This document shows positions 1 through 8,633 of a stretch of DNA of 64,000 nt, one piece after another (position 1 is the stretch's first letter; each line of letters opens with the position of its first letter). The stretch is from Candidatus Phosphoribacter hodrii (GTDB taxonomy: Bacteria; Actinomycetota; Actinomycetes; Actinomycetales; Dermatophilaceae), in NCBI GenBank assembly GCA_016707175.1, contig JADJIB010000010.1, positions 62,001 to 126,000 on the forward strand, in the 5' to 3' direction. The notes beneath the pieces were generated by a model. The model saw only the letters and a list, made by a program, of their open reading frames with translations. It was not told the DNA's origin and ran no database searches. The position numbers and the translations under genes are program-made.

Positions 1-769
1 CGACGACCTGCGCGAATACATCCCCGGCGACGAGATCCGCGACATCGACTGGAAGGCGACCGCTCGGCACGGGGCCCCGCTGGTCAAACGCTACGTCGCC
101 ACCCGTAAGCAGACCGTCCTGCTGCTGGTCGACACCGGTCGCTCGATGGCGGCCATGGCGCCGTCGGGCGAGCCGAAGAAGGACATCGCGATCCAGATCG
201 CCGGCATGCTCGGCTATCTCGCCGTCCGCCACGGCGACCTGGTCGGCCTCATCAGCGGCGACGGTGAGAGCACCAGGATGCTCGAGCCGGCTGCGGGGGA
301 GGCCAACCTCGAGCGTCTGCTGCGGGTCATCGATCGCGCGAGCACGCTTGAGGCTCCGCCCAGCCGGTTCTCTGCGCAACTGCACTACCTCGCCGAGCAC
401 GTCCGGCGACGGATGCTCATCGTGGCAGTGACCGACGATGGCGGCCTGGGCTCTGACGACGACCCGTTGTTGCGGCGACTGCACGCTCAACACGAGGTGC
501 TCTGGGTGGTTGTGGCCGACGCCGACCCGACGCGTTTCGACCCGCGCGCCGATGCCTCCGAGGTCACCGACGGCAGCGCTCTCCCAGGGGCGGTGCGGGG
601 CGGCGAACGTCTCCAGGCGGCATACCAGCAGGCTCTCGCGGGCCGACGCGAGGCGACCGATCAGCGGCTGCGGCGGCTCGGGATCGCGCGCGCTCGCGTG
701 GGTGGCACGTCGGAGGTCGTGGGCAGCATGTTCGCGCTCCTGGAGAGGCAGCGCCGCCGTGCACGTTGA
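1..769 (+). CDS. DUF58 domain protein (5' end outside window)
   Basis: The reading frame is open from base 2, so the gene begins upstream of the window. The first visible residues carry the DUF58 signature (REYIPGDEIRDIDW, then an Ala-Arg pair), and a degenerate von Willebrand A strand (LLLVDTGRS) follows. An in-frame ATG at 146 lies inside the conserved domain and is not the true start. DUF58 proteins usually sit next to a MoxR-type AAA+ ATPase and vWA membrane proteins and are thought to help assemble or regulate surface complexes. The biochemical role is unknown. The stop overlaps the next gene, and the downstream vWA genes confirm a Bat-like operon. A moxR gene would be expected just upstream. 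Confidence 0.88.
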   Translation, partial: DDLREYIPGDEIRDIDWKATARHGAPLVKRYVATRKQTVLLLVDTGRSMAAMAPSGEPKKDIAIQIAGMLGYLAVRHGDLVGLISGDGESTRMLEPAAGEANLERLLRVIDRASTLEAPPSRFSAQLHYLAEHVRRRMLIVAVTDDGGLGSDDDPLLRRLHAQHEVLWVVVADADPTRFDPRADASEVTDGSALPGAVRGGERLQAAYQQALAGRREATDQRLRRLGIARARVGGTSEVVGSMFALLERQRRRAR

Positions 770-1241
770 CGACCCGTTCTACCCGCCGATGACCTACCAC
801 TGGGTCTGGACGCTGCTCGCCTGGGTGGCGATCTTGGCCGTGCTTGCCTGGGCCGGGTTCATCTGGTGGCGCACCCGTCGCGTCCGGCCCACAACCCCGG
901 CCGGGCCCGTTCCCATCCACCCGGGGTGGCGGCTTGCCCGCGCGAAGCACGACACGATGACCCGGATCGACCAGATCGTCTGGGAATGCGAGCAGGGCAG
1001 GGTCGACGCCCGGACGTCCCACCGTGAGCTCAGTGCCGCGGTGCGGGCCTTCATCGATGACGTGTCGGGGGCGACCACGTCGCGGATGACCCTGTCTGAC
1101 CTCGGCTCCCGCGGCCCGGGGCTGGCTCCGGTGACACACGTCGTCCTGCAGCTCTACCCCGGCGAGTTCGGGCCTGACCCGGCGCGACCCATCCGGCCTG
1201 CCGCCGAAGCGGCCAAGGCGGTGGTGGCCCAATGGCACTGA
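759..1241 (+). CDS. single-pass membrane protein of the Bat-like operon (DUF4381-like position)
   Basis: About 160 residues. A GTG start at 759 is chosen because it overlaps the end of the DUF58 gene by 11 bases, matching the coupled style of the whole operon. One transmembrane helix (about residues 16-37, rich in Trp, Leu and Ala) is followed by an Arg-rich stop-transfer stretch and a soluble domain of about 115 residues. Size, topology and position between DUF58 and the first vWA protein match the DUF4381-type component of Bat operons, but the sequence itself is not one I can assign firmly. The gene overlaps the next start by 10 bases. Confidence 0.7.
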   Translation: MHVDDPFYPPMTYHWVWTLLAWVAILAVLAWAGFIWWRTRRVRPTTPAGPVPIHPGWRLARAKHDTMTRIDQIVWECEQGRVDARTSHRELSAAVRAFIDDVSGATTSRMTLSDLGSRGPGLAPVTHVVLQLYPGEFGPDPARPIRPAAEAAKAVVAQWH

Positions 1242-2203
1242 AACAACCGTGGATCCTGCCGTGGGCGGCCCTGGGGGCTCTCGCGATTGCCGCGCTGGTG
1301 TGGTTCGCGCTGCGCCGTCGCAGGCCGCCGGCGGCGCTGCCGTTGGCCAACACCGATCTGCTCACCAGCCTTCCGGAGTATGTCCACGCGATCTGGCGAC
1401 ACCGACTGATGACGGTCCTGTATGCCGCCGCGGCGGGTTTCGTCGCCGTGCTCGCGATCATCGGCGCGGCCCGGCCCGTGGCCACGACCGTCATCAACCC
1501 TGAGAAGGCCAACCGCGACATCGTCCTCTGTCTGGACGTCTCGGGCTCGATGACTACTGCCGACGCCGAGGTGGCGGAGACGTTCCGATCGCTTGCCAAG
1601 GAGTTCAAGGGGGAGCGTCTCTCGCTGGTCATCTTCAACTCCTCGGCCGTGCCGGTGTTTCCCCTGACCGACGACTACGACTTCGTCGAGGAGCAGTTGT
1701 CCGACGCCCAGCGGGTCTTCGAGGGGAGCTTCGACCACGAGTTCTACGCCGGGACACTCAACGGGCAGGGGAGTTCGCTCATCGGTGACGGCTTGGCCAC
1801 CTGTGTGCGCAGCTTCGACCACGGCAACCTGACCCGGGCCCGGTCGATCATCCTCGCGACCGACAATCTCGCCGCGGGGAGGTCGATCTTCAGCCTGGCG
1901 CAAGGCGGAACGATGGCCAAAGCTGCCGGCATCCAGATCTACGGCCTCAACCCGGCTCATCGCGCGGGGAGTTCGACGGCGACCGAGATGCGCTCGGTCG
2001 CCGAGGGCAGCGGTGGGCTCTACTACCCCTTGAACAGCGTCGACGCGGTGAGCCGGATCGTGTCCGCCGTCTCTGCTCGGGAGGCCTCCCGGATCCCCGG
2101 AGCACCGATCACGCTCGTCCACGACCAACCGGCGTCGTGGGTCGGGTGGACCTGGCTCGGGGTGCTTGGCCTGCTCGGGGCCCTGCGACGGTGGCGCCGA
2201 TGA
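1232..2203 (+). CDS. vWA-domain membrane protein, BatA-like
   Basis: 323 residues: an N-terminal transmembrane helix (about 8-26), a second (about 60-80), a von Willebrand A domain starting near residue 96, and a C-terminal helix (about 300-318) ending in Arg-rich residues. The metal-ion-dependent adhesion site is intact (DVSGS, residues 102-106), as expected for a metal-binding vWA domain facing the outside. BatA-like proteins work with MoxR ATPases and DUF58 proteins; the substrate is unknown. The ATG at 1232 overlaps the previous gene, and the stop overlaps the next start as ATGA, so translation is probably coupled. Confidence 0.82.
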   Translation: MALKQPWILPWAALGALAIAALVWFALRRRRPPAALPLANTDLLTSLPEYVHAIWRHRLMTVLYAAAAGFVAVLAIIGAARPVATTVINPEKANRDIVLCLDVSGSMTTADAEVAETFRSLAKEFKGERLSLVIFNSSAVPVFPLTDDYDFVEEQLSDAQRVFEGSFDHEFYAGTLNGQGSSLIGDGLATCVRSFDHGNLTRARSIILATDNLAAGRSIFSLAQGGTMAKAAGIQIYGLNPAHRAGSSTATEMRSVAEGSGGLYYPLNSVDAVSRIVSAVSAREASRIPGAPITLVHDQPASWVGWTWLGVLGLLGALRRWRR

Positions 2204-3264
2204 CTCTTCTTCCGGTCATGTCTGTCGGCGTCCTGGTGCTGGCGGTGGTGGTGGCGTTGGCGCTGGTGTGGTGGCCGCAGCCCGGCCCCCAGCCGAGTCT
2301 GCGAACGCGAGTGCGCCGCACCCTGCTCGTGGCCGCGGTGCTCGTGGCCTCGCTGCGCCCGGGCCTGCCCGGTGCCGAGGTGCGGGCCAGCGCGTCCGAG
2401 CTCAACGTGTTCTTCGTCGTCGACACGACCACGTCGTCGATGGCCGAGGACTTCGGCACCGACCCGCGGATGTCGGGGATGCGCGCGGACATCACGGCCA
2501 TCTCAGGGCGAATGGCGGGGGCGCGGTTCGCGCTCATCACCTTCGACCAGGCCGCAGTCCTTCGTATGCCGCTCACCTCCGACGGCGCGGCCGTCGCCGC
2601 CGCGGCTGAGACGATGCTGCCGGAAACGTCCGCCTGGTCACGGGGGAGCAGCGTGACCGCGGCCGGACCGTTGCTGCAGCAGACCCTGGCCCGGGTCGCC
2701 GCCGCGCATCCGGAGCGGGCGCGGGCGGTCTTCTACCTCGGCGACGGTGAACAGACGTCCGGCAGCCCACCGGCAGCGCTGGGAGTGGACCAGAGCCTGG
2801 TCAACGGCGGTGCGGTCCTGGGTTATGGCACGACCGGCGGAGGCCAGATGCACGAGACCGGAGTGCCCGGGTCGCGTGCGGATGCCGGCTGGTTGCTCGA
2901 CCCGAGCACCGGCAAGCCGGCGGTCTCGGTCATCGACGAAGGCCAATTGGGCTCGATCGCCCAACAATTGGGGGTCCCCTACCTGCATCGCTCGCCGGGT
3001 GAGAGTGTCGACGCCGTCCTGGGGCTGGTGGATCTCACCGGCCTCGATCGGGTGACCGTGGCACAGGACGGGCCGCTGTCGGCGGGCCGTGAGGAGTTCT
3101 ACTGGATCGCCCTGCTGGCGGTTGCCGGGCTTGTGGCCTGGGAGGTCGGGCTGGCTCTGGCCCGGTTGTGGGGGCTGCGCCGCCCGAGGCGAGCACGCGG
3201 CATACCGGAGGATGGCGGCATACCGGCAGATCGGGACGGCCACGAGGAGAAGGTGCGGTCATGA
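2200..3264 (+). CDS. vWA-like membrane protein with degenerate metal site, BatB-like
   Basis: 354 residues from the ATG at 2200, which overlaps the preceding TGA as ATGA. Two transmembrane helices lie at the N terminus and one near the C terminus, flanking a vWA-like domain. The first metal-site motif reads DTTTS where DxSxS is canonical, so metal binding may be weakened; the paralogue just upstream keeps DVSGS. The tail after the last helix contains two copies of the dispersed 8-mer, read as Gly-Ile-Pro with the rare ATA codon. The gene fills the second vWA (BatB) position of the operon and is coupled by another ATGA to the next gene. Confidence 0.78.
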   Translation: MTLLPVMSVGVLVLAVVVALALVWWPQPGPQPSLRTRVRRTLLVAAVLVASLRPGLPGAEVRASASELNVFFVVDTTTSSMAEDFGTDPRMSGMRADITAISGRMAGARFALITFDQAAVLRMPLTSDGAAVAAAAETMLPETSAWSRGSSVTAAGPLLQQTLARVAAAHPERARAVFYLGDGEQTSGSPPAALGVDQSLVNGGAVLGYGTTGGGQMHETGVPGSRADAGWLLDPSTGKPAVSVIDEGQLGSIAQQLGVPYLHRSPGESVDAVLGLVDLTGLDRVTVAQDGPLSAGREEFYWIALLAVAGLVAWEVGLALARLWGLRRPRRARGIPEDGGIPADRDGHEEKVRS

Positions 3265-4037
3265 CGCTCGCTCCCCACCCGGCGCCGGCGCGCCCCGCAG
3301 CCCTCGATCCGGACGAACCGGCGGCCGCCCGACACGCGCGGCTCGCCATGCGGCGGCGCCTGATCAGTTGGTCGATCGGGCCCGCGTTCGTGGCCATCCT
3401 TGTGGCCGTCAAACTGCTGACGATGAGCGCCGCCGCCACACAGGCAGTTGACGGCTTCTTCGCCGCGGCAGCGCACACGGTCTTCGAGGCGGCTGATCGG
3501 ATGTCGTTCCTCAACGTTGTCGAGCGGCACAAGGCTCCCTTCGCGCGCGGCGACGCCTTCGTGCTGGCCGGCGATCTGGACAGCGCGCGGGCGCAGTTCG
3601 AGCAGGCGTTGGAGTTGGCGCCGCCCGACTCGATCGACTCGTGTCAGATCCGGGTCAATCTGGCGCTGGCGCTGGAGAAACTGGGCGATGCCGCCAAGGC
3701 GGCCGGCGACGAGGTCGCGGCGAAGGACTACTGGACCCGCACCAAGGCGGTCGCCGATGCGGCGCCTCCGGGGTGTTTCCCGCCAGCGGCGGACGGGGCC
3801 GGGCAGAAGGCCGAAGCGGCCGGTGACCGGGCCGAACAGAAGCTCAACCCCCAGCAGTCCTCCGGCGTTGACCAGTCGAGCGATGCGCAGCAGCAGGCCG
3901 AGCAGCAGCGCAAGGCGGATGAACTCGACCAGCAGACCCATGAGAACCAGCAGGACCGCCAGCAGAACGGGCCGGACGGGCAAGGAAACCCGGCGGGTGG
4001 GGGCGGTTCGGCTAACCCGGCGGCCAAACCCTGGTGA
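3261..4037 (+). CDS. TPR-containing membrane protein, BatC-like
   Basis: 258 residues from the ATG at 3261, overlapping the previous stop (ATGA). A transmembrane helix (about residues 36-55) is followed by one or two tetratricopeptide-like helical pairs (AFVLAGDLDSARAQFEQALE and the next pair). The C-terminal third is low complexity, rich in Gln, Ala and Gly. The TPR-plus-Gln-rich layout is that of BatC-type proteins, which are thought to be scaffold partners of the vWA proteins. This is the last gene of the operon. It converges on lacI across a 55-base gap containing one copy of the dispersed 8-mer directly after the stop codon. Confidence 0.72.
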   Translation: MTLAPHPAPARPAALDPDEPAAARHARLAMRRRLISWSIGPAFVAILVAVKLLTMSAAATQAVDGFFAAAAHTVFEAADRMSFLNVVERHKAPFARGDAFVLAGDLDSARAQFEQALELAPPDSIDSCQIRVNLALALEKLGDAAKAAGDEVAAKDYWTRTKAVADAAPPGCFPPAADGAGQKAEAAGDRAEQKLNPQQSSGVDQSSDAQQQAEQQRKADELDQQTHENQQDRQQNGPDGQGNPAGGGGSANPAAKPW

Positions 4038-4092
4038 GTATGCCGCTCGCGCGGCTCCGGGCGGGTGTCCCCCCAGCGGTGGCTAGGTTGAG

Positions 4093-5115
4093 CTAGGGCT
4101 TCGCAGGGGCTGTGGTCGACCCGCGGATGACGAGTTCGACCGGGAAGGTCTGGTCAGGGATCGCTGAGGGGTCATAGAGCCCGAGAAGGGCGAGCAAGGT
4201 GCTGGCCGCTGCGACTCCCTGGGCGGCGACATCCTGACGCACGGTGGTGAGGCCGAATACGGGGGCCAACTCGTGGTCGTCGATCCCGACGATGGACAGG
4301 TCCCTCGGCACCTCCAGACCGAGTTGGCGGGCTGCGCCCCACACACCGAGGGCCATCTCGTCGGAGGCGGCGAGGACCGCGGTCGGCCGGTCGGGACCAG
4401 ACAGCAAGGCCATGGCCGAGGCGCGCGAGTCTCCAGCGGTCCAGTCGGAGTCGAGCACCCAAGTCGGCGGGGTGTTGATGCCGGCTCGGGACATCGCCTG
4501 GTGGAAACCCTCCAGCCGGTCGATCGGTGTCTTTCGCGGTGCCGCCTCGGGGTAGTCCCTGCCGACATAGGCGATCTTGCGATGACCCAGCGCCAACAGG
4601 TGTTCGGCGGCCAGGGCGGCCGAGCCGATGTCGTCGATGCCCACGCACGGGGAGTCCTCGAACGGGCTGCCGACGGCGACCACAGGCAGCCCGAGGCGAC
4701 GGACGAGGTCACGCTCGGCGTCCTGCAGCTCGACGTTGATGACGATGAGGCCGTCGACCCGCTTGAAGAGCATCCCCTGGGTGAGGGAGAGGCGGGACAT
4801 GGAGGTCTCGCTGCGCTCCAGGTCCATGAGCAAGATGTGGTGCTGGTGCTCCCGAAGGGTCTTCTCGATGGCACTCATGATGCCGGTGAAGAACCACCGT
4901 GCCATGAAGGGCGTGATGATCCCGATCAGGCGGCTGCGTCCTGAGGCCAGACCGGAGGCCGTGGGGCTGGCGATGTAGTCGAGCTGAGCAGCGGCTTGGA
5001 CGACGCGTTCGCGGGTCTCTGGGTGCACCTTGTCCAGTCCGCGTAGGGCGCGCGACACGGTCGCAACGGACACGCCAGCCGCGCGAGCAACATCAGCGAT
5101 TGTCGGTTGTTGCAC
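4093..5115 (-). CDS. LacI-family transcriptional regulator of the sugar locus
   Basis: 340 residues. GTG at 5115 is chosen over upstream starts because GGAGG lies 5 bases before it and the helix-turn-helix then begins at residue 6 (TIADVARAAGVSVATVSRAL), as is normal for LacI proteins. The rest is a periplasmic-binding-protein-like sensor domain (LIGIITP near residue 60, SIVGIDDHELAP near residue 265). It probably represses the adjoining transport and glycosidase genes and is released by an oligosaccharide. It is the last gene of the minus-strand cluster. A possible autoregulatory operator lies 140 bases upstream. Confidence 0.9.
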   Translation of the reverse strand: MQQPTIADVARAAGVSVATVSRALRGLDKVHPETRERVVQAAAQLDYIASPTASGLASGRSRLIGIITPFMARWFFTGIMSAIEKTLREHQHHILLMDLERSETSMSRLSLTQGMLFKRVDGLIVINVELQDAERDLVRRLGLPVVAVGSPFEDSPCVGIDDIGSAALAAEHLLALGHRKIAYVGRDYPEAAPRKTPIDRLEGFHQAMSRAGINTPPTWVLDSDWTAGDSRASAMALLSGPDRPTAVLAASDEMALGVWGAARQLGLEVPRDLSIVGIDDHELAPVFGLTTVRQDVAAQGVAAASTLLALLGLYDPSAIPDQTFPVELVIRGSTTAPAKP

Positions 5116-5254
5116 GCCGACCTCCGTCTGATGACGCCCGCAGACGGGCAGAATGGTTGACTCCCCTGCAACAACCCACCGCAACAGGCTGCCCGGATTT
5201 GACACAAAGCGCGCGAGTGCGCGCTCTACTCGTCAATCTACTCTCAACCCACAG

Positions 5255-5262
5255 GTTGCAAC
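5255..5262. promoter_or_regulatory. palindrome upstream of lacI, possible operator
   Basis: GTTGCAAC is a perfect 8-base palindrome in the 216-base gap between the alpha-galactosidase stop and the lacI start. TTGCAA-type half sites are used by some actinobacterial LacI regulators of alpha-glucan genes (MalR type), so autoregulation is plausible. Further GCAAC repeats lie at about 5168-5190. I see no other gene in this gap. Confidence 0.35.
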
Positions 5263-5331
5263 AAAGCCGGACCTTCGAGCGCGTTGGCCTGACCCGGATG
5301 GCAGGTGACCAGCGATCCGGTGGGGAGCTCA

Positions 5332-7527
5332 TCAGACCGGCACAGCGGCGGTAGGCAGCGCACGTGCACGCAGCAGCACCAGTTGGTCGGGATTGAGCAG
5401 GGGCGCCTGGATACCCACCTCACGCAGGACCCGCCCGGGCAGGGTGACGCCCGAGGGACCCCACCCGGGTGGGAAAGTGGCGGCTGCCGCATCACCGGGT
5501 GCCTGGGCACTGACGTGGTAGTCCCGCGCCGGGTCGAGCCCAGGCAGACGGACCCGGCCGGCCGGCCAGGTGACGGTGAGGTCGAGGGCGGCCAGGCGGT
5601 AGAGAGCGTCGGACCGGTCCGTGGCGACGACTCCTTCGAGCAGTAGCGCCGGGTTGGGCAGGTCGGCGTGCACGACATCGCCGGTGTGCAGCAACTCACG
5701 GACCTCCTTGTGGAAGGCGATCCAGGCAGCCAGGGTGTCGAGGTCGGCTGACGAGGCCGTGGTGAGGTCCCACTCGACCCCGAGGTGCCCCCACATCGCG
5801 GTGCCCGCTCGGAAGCCCAGGTGCAGCAGCCGGTGCGTCGAGTGGTCGGCTCCCGACCCGACGTGTGTGCCGAGAAGTTCCGGTGGCAGCAGCAGCCCGG
5901 TCCAGCGCACCAGACGTTGACGCTCGTGGGCGTCGATACAGTCCGACACCCAGACCCGGTCGGTGTGTTCGATGATGCCCAGGTCCACCCGACCACCGCC
6001 GCCGCAGCACGACTCGATCTCCAGCCCCGGGTGGCGAGCCTTGAGCTCGGCCATGAGGCGATAGACCGCCTCGGTGTGGATGTGGACGCCCGGGCTGCCG
6101 TCAGGGGAGTGCCCGGCGTCGACGAGCGGCCGATTGTGGTCCCACTTGATGAAGGCGATCCGGTATTCGCCGACTAGCGTGCTCATCCGCTCGAGGACGA
6201 AGGCGTATGCCGCCGGGTGACCCAGGTCGAGCACGTGCTGGTAGCGGGACGGCAGGCCCGGCCCGTGATCGGTCTGGAAGACCCAGTCGGGATGCTCGCG
6301 GGCGAGATCGGAGTCGAGGTTGATCATCTCGGGCTCGAACCACAGCCCGAAGTCCATGCCGAGCCCGTGCACATGGTCGACCAACGGGTGCAGCCCATCG
6401 GGCCAGACTCCCTCGTCGACGAACCAGTCACCCAAGCCGGCCTGATCGGAGCGCCGATGCCGGAACCACCCGTCGTCCAGGACGAAGCGCTCGATGCCGA
6501 GCTCGGCGGCCCGGTCGGCCAGGGTGATGAGCTTGCCCAGGTCGTGGTCGAAGTAGACGGCCTCCCACGTGTTGAGCAGGACGGGGCGCGGGCCACGCGG
6601 GTGGTGGGGCCGGGCCCGCAGGAAGCGATGAACGCGCTGGGAGAAGGCGTCCAACCCCTCGCCCCAGGAGGCCACCAGCCAGGGGGAGGAGTAGCTCTCC
6701 TGCGGGTGTAGGACGCCCTCGCCCGGAAGGAGGACCTCCCCGCCCCGCAGCAGCCGCCAGCCCGCCGTCGAGTGCTCGGCCAGGACGACCTGGTTACCGC
6801 TGTGCGCCACATGGACGCCCCAGACCCGTCCGGACCGGAAGCCGAAGCCGGGCTCACCGGCACACATGACCGTCGCCGAGTCGTGGCCCGGCCGTCCGCC
6901 CCACGCCTCCCGCACCCAGGCCCCGGGGTCGAAGGGCCGCCGTTGCGGGGTCCGCTCATGGGTATGCCGTCCGGTCATGTCGAGCAGCTCACCCGCCTCC
7001 GCCGGCACCGGCAAAGCGGGCAACAGGTGGGCGACCTCGTAGTCGTCGGCGCCGAGGTTGCGCACCTGGGCACGGACCCGGACCAATCCGCTGGGGTGCA
7101 CCTCAATCTCGGTCGTGACTTCGAGGGCGCTGGGCCGGTCCAGGCCGACGCTGCGCAACCGCACCGCCCCGGCGGCGCCGTCCGCCCAGTCCGCCGACCC
7201 GGCGGTCTCGACGCGGTGTTCGACCCGATCGAAGGACACCGACCACGAGCGTCCGCCGGCTCGGCTGCCGAGCAGCCCAGGTCGGCCGAGCCACCCCGAC
7301 GAGTGTTGCGGCAGGAGCGCGACCGCTGCTTGCGAGCTGATCGCCGAGTCGACGTAGGGAGGTGTCAACGCGATCTGCAGTTCATCCAGCGCCTGGGTCG
7401 ACACGTCGCCGAGGTCGGGTCCCCAGTGCAGCACGCACGGCAGGGCGGCGTCGTCCAGACGCGCGACCACGCTCGTCCCACCGAGGCGCAAGTGGAGCAT
7501 GGTCGGCACGGACGGGGCGGTAGTCAT
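5332..7527 (-). CDS. GH36-type alpha-galactosidase
   Basis: 731 residues from the ATG at 7527, which is preceded by GGAGG at good spacing. An N-terminal beta-sandwich of about 300 residues is followed by a TIM barrel with the family 36 landmarks: WEAVYFD, DDGWF, the nucleophile in KWDHN (Asp463), CCGGGGRVD, and the acid/base motif SDCIDAHER (Asp532). There is no signal peptide, so it acts in the cytoplasm on imported alpha-galactosides such as melibiose or raffinose-type sugars. Some GH36 members have other alpha-glycoside specificity, so the exact substrate is open. It lies downstream of the AglEFG-like transporter genes and upstream of lacI. Confidence 0.9.
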   Translation of the reverse strand: MTTAPSVPTMLHLRLGGTSVVARLDDAALPCVLHWGPDLGDVSTQALDELQIALTPPYVDSAISSQAAVALLPQHSSGWLGRPGLLGSRAGGRSWSVSFDRVEHRVETAGSADWADGAAGAVRLRSVGLDRPSALEVTTEIEVHPSGLVRVRAQVRNLGADDYEVAHLLPALPVPAEAGELLDMTGRHTHERTPQRRPFDPGAWVREAWGGRPGHDSATVMCAGEPGFGFRSGRVWGVHVAHSGNQVVLAEHSTAGWRLLRGGEVLLPGEGVLHPQESYSSPWLVASWGEGLDAFSQRVHRFLRARPHHPRGPRPVLLNTWEAVYFDHDLGKLITLADRAAELGIERFVLDDGWFRHRRSDQAGLGDWFVDEGVWPDGLHPLVDHVHGLGMDFGLWFEPEMINLDSDLAREHPDWVFQTDHGPGLPSRYQHVLDLGHPAAYAFVLERMSTLVGEYRIAFIKWDHNRPLVDAGHSPDGSPGVHIHTEAVYRLMAELKARHPGLEIESCCGGGGRVDLGIIEHTDRVWVSDCIDAHERQRLVRWTGLLLPPELLGTHVGSGADHSTHRLLHLGFRAGTAMWGHLGVEWDLTTASSADLDTLAAWIAFHKEVRELLHTGDVVHADLPNPALLLEGVVATDRSDALYRLAALDLTVTWPAGRVRLPGLDPARDYHVSAQAPGDAAAATFPPGWGPSGVTLPGRVLREVGIQAPLLNPDQLVLLRARALPTAAVPV

Positions 7528-7636
7528 GGCGTGCCTCCGGTGAGATGTTCCCGCTCGATATCGGCGCGGGGTTGACGGCGCTGGACTGGGCACCCGGCTG
7601 CCCCTCTTCTGCGGGCTGGTCGTTTGCGGACGGGTC

Positions 7637-8590
7637 TCATGCTCGCCAGCTCGGCGCGTAGACGATCGTCGGGACGGCGGCCTTACCGCATGACTCGGGC
7701 AGCATGGGTCCCTGCCGGGCCACGACGTCCACCTGCTCGCGCAGATCATCCATCGGATCGTCGAGGTCGCGGCGATCGGTCTGCCGGCGCAGCCAGGCAT
7801 CGGCGGCCTGCTCCGCAGGGGGGAGGTGCATCGGCCCTCGATCGTGCACCGGCCCGAGCAGCGCCGGTGCCAGCCTGCCGGAAGCGGCGGCGTCGAGGGC
7901 ACCGGCTGCCAACTCGGGGTCGAGTCGGGCCAGCACGCGACCCCACGGCAGCAGCACTGCGGTCGGTGCGAAGCGGTGCCCTCCGGTATGGCTCGTCTCC
8001 CAGACCTGGTCCGGGGCGGCCGTGGCGAACCCGCCGGAGACGAACGCGCTGGTGACGACCCGGCCCCGCTGAGCGCAGCACGCGTCGCGTCGCCCGTTGG
8101 TGCAGACGAGCAGGAGTGGCACGGTGTCGAGGGCTCCACCCAGGCGGCCTGCCGTCGCCCCAGCGCTGGCCAGTTCGTCGGCGCCGAGGCCCAGCAGCAT
8201 CGCCGGATCGGTCAGGTCGGCTCGCACGAGCCATCCGCCCGGACCCGTGCGCGCGATGTACGTGCGCCGGGTCGACTGCTGCGGTCTGGCCCCATCGGCA
8301 CCCGCGCCCGCACCGGCGCCCCTGGCCTCCGGTTCGGCGTCGGTCTGAGGGGCCTGTTCGGCATGGCGGCCGGGCCGACGGATGAGCAGCAGACGTCCGC
8401 CCAACCCGGACACGTGGGCATCCAGGGCCGCCCCCAAGGCCGGGTCCAGGTGCGATTGGGTGGCTGCGACGCGGCCCCACGGACCGTTCTGCTCCAGAGC
8501 CACGACGAAGTCTGCTCGCGCAGCCGTGCCCCACGCGGGGAGCGCACCGGTATCCCACACCCGCGAGCACGCAGGGTCGACGATGGTCAC
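7637..8590 (-). CDS. sucrase/ferredoxin-like (Suc_Fer-like) family protein
   Basis: About 317 residues. Recognised from the family's Cys- and His-rich core (CTNGRRDACCAQRG, then HTGGHRFAPTAVLLPWG), which is thought to form a thioredoxin-like ferredoxin domain. Despite the name, sucrase activity is not established for the family, and the role here is unknown. The start is uncertain: GTG at 8590 has an AAGGA ribosome site 7 bases upstream, while a TTG at 8653 would overlap the GH66 gene by 20 bases but lacks a clear site. A low-complexity Ala/Gly stretch lies between the two halves. Its place inside a sugar operon is unusual. Confidence 0.75.
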   Translation of the reverse strand: MTIVDPACSRVWDTGALPAWGTAARADFVVALEQNGPWGRVAATQSHLDPALGAALDAHVSGLGGRLLLIRRPGRHAEQAPQTDAEPEARGAGAGAGADGARPQQSTRRTYIARTGPGGWLVRADLTDPAMLLGLGADELASAGATAGRLGGALDTVPLLLVCTNGRRDACCAQRGRVVTSAFVSGGFATAAPDQVWETSHTGGHRFAPTAVLLPWGRVLARLDPELAAGALDAAASGRLAPALLGPVHDRGPMHLPPAEQAADAWLRRQTDRRDLDDPMDDLREQVDVVARQGPMLPESCGKAAVPTIVYAPSWRA

Positions 8591-8633
8591 TCCGGCATCC
8601 TTGCGTAGGTGGACGATGCGAGTCGCATTGCTC

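Noticed and set aside
146..769. Starting the first gene at the ATG 146
   Set aside because: The DUF58 signature is encoded upstream in the same frame from base 2, so the gene is cut by the window edge.
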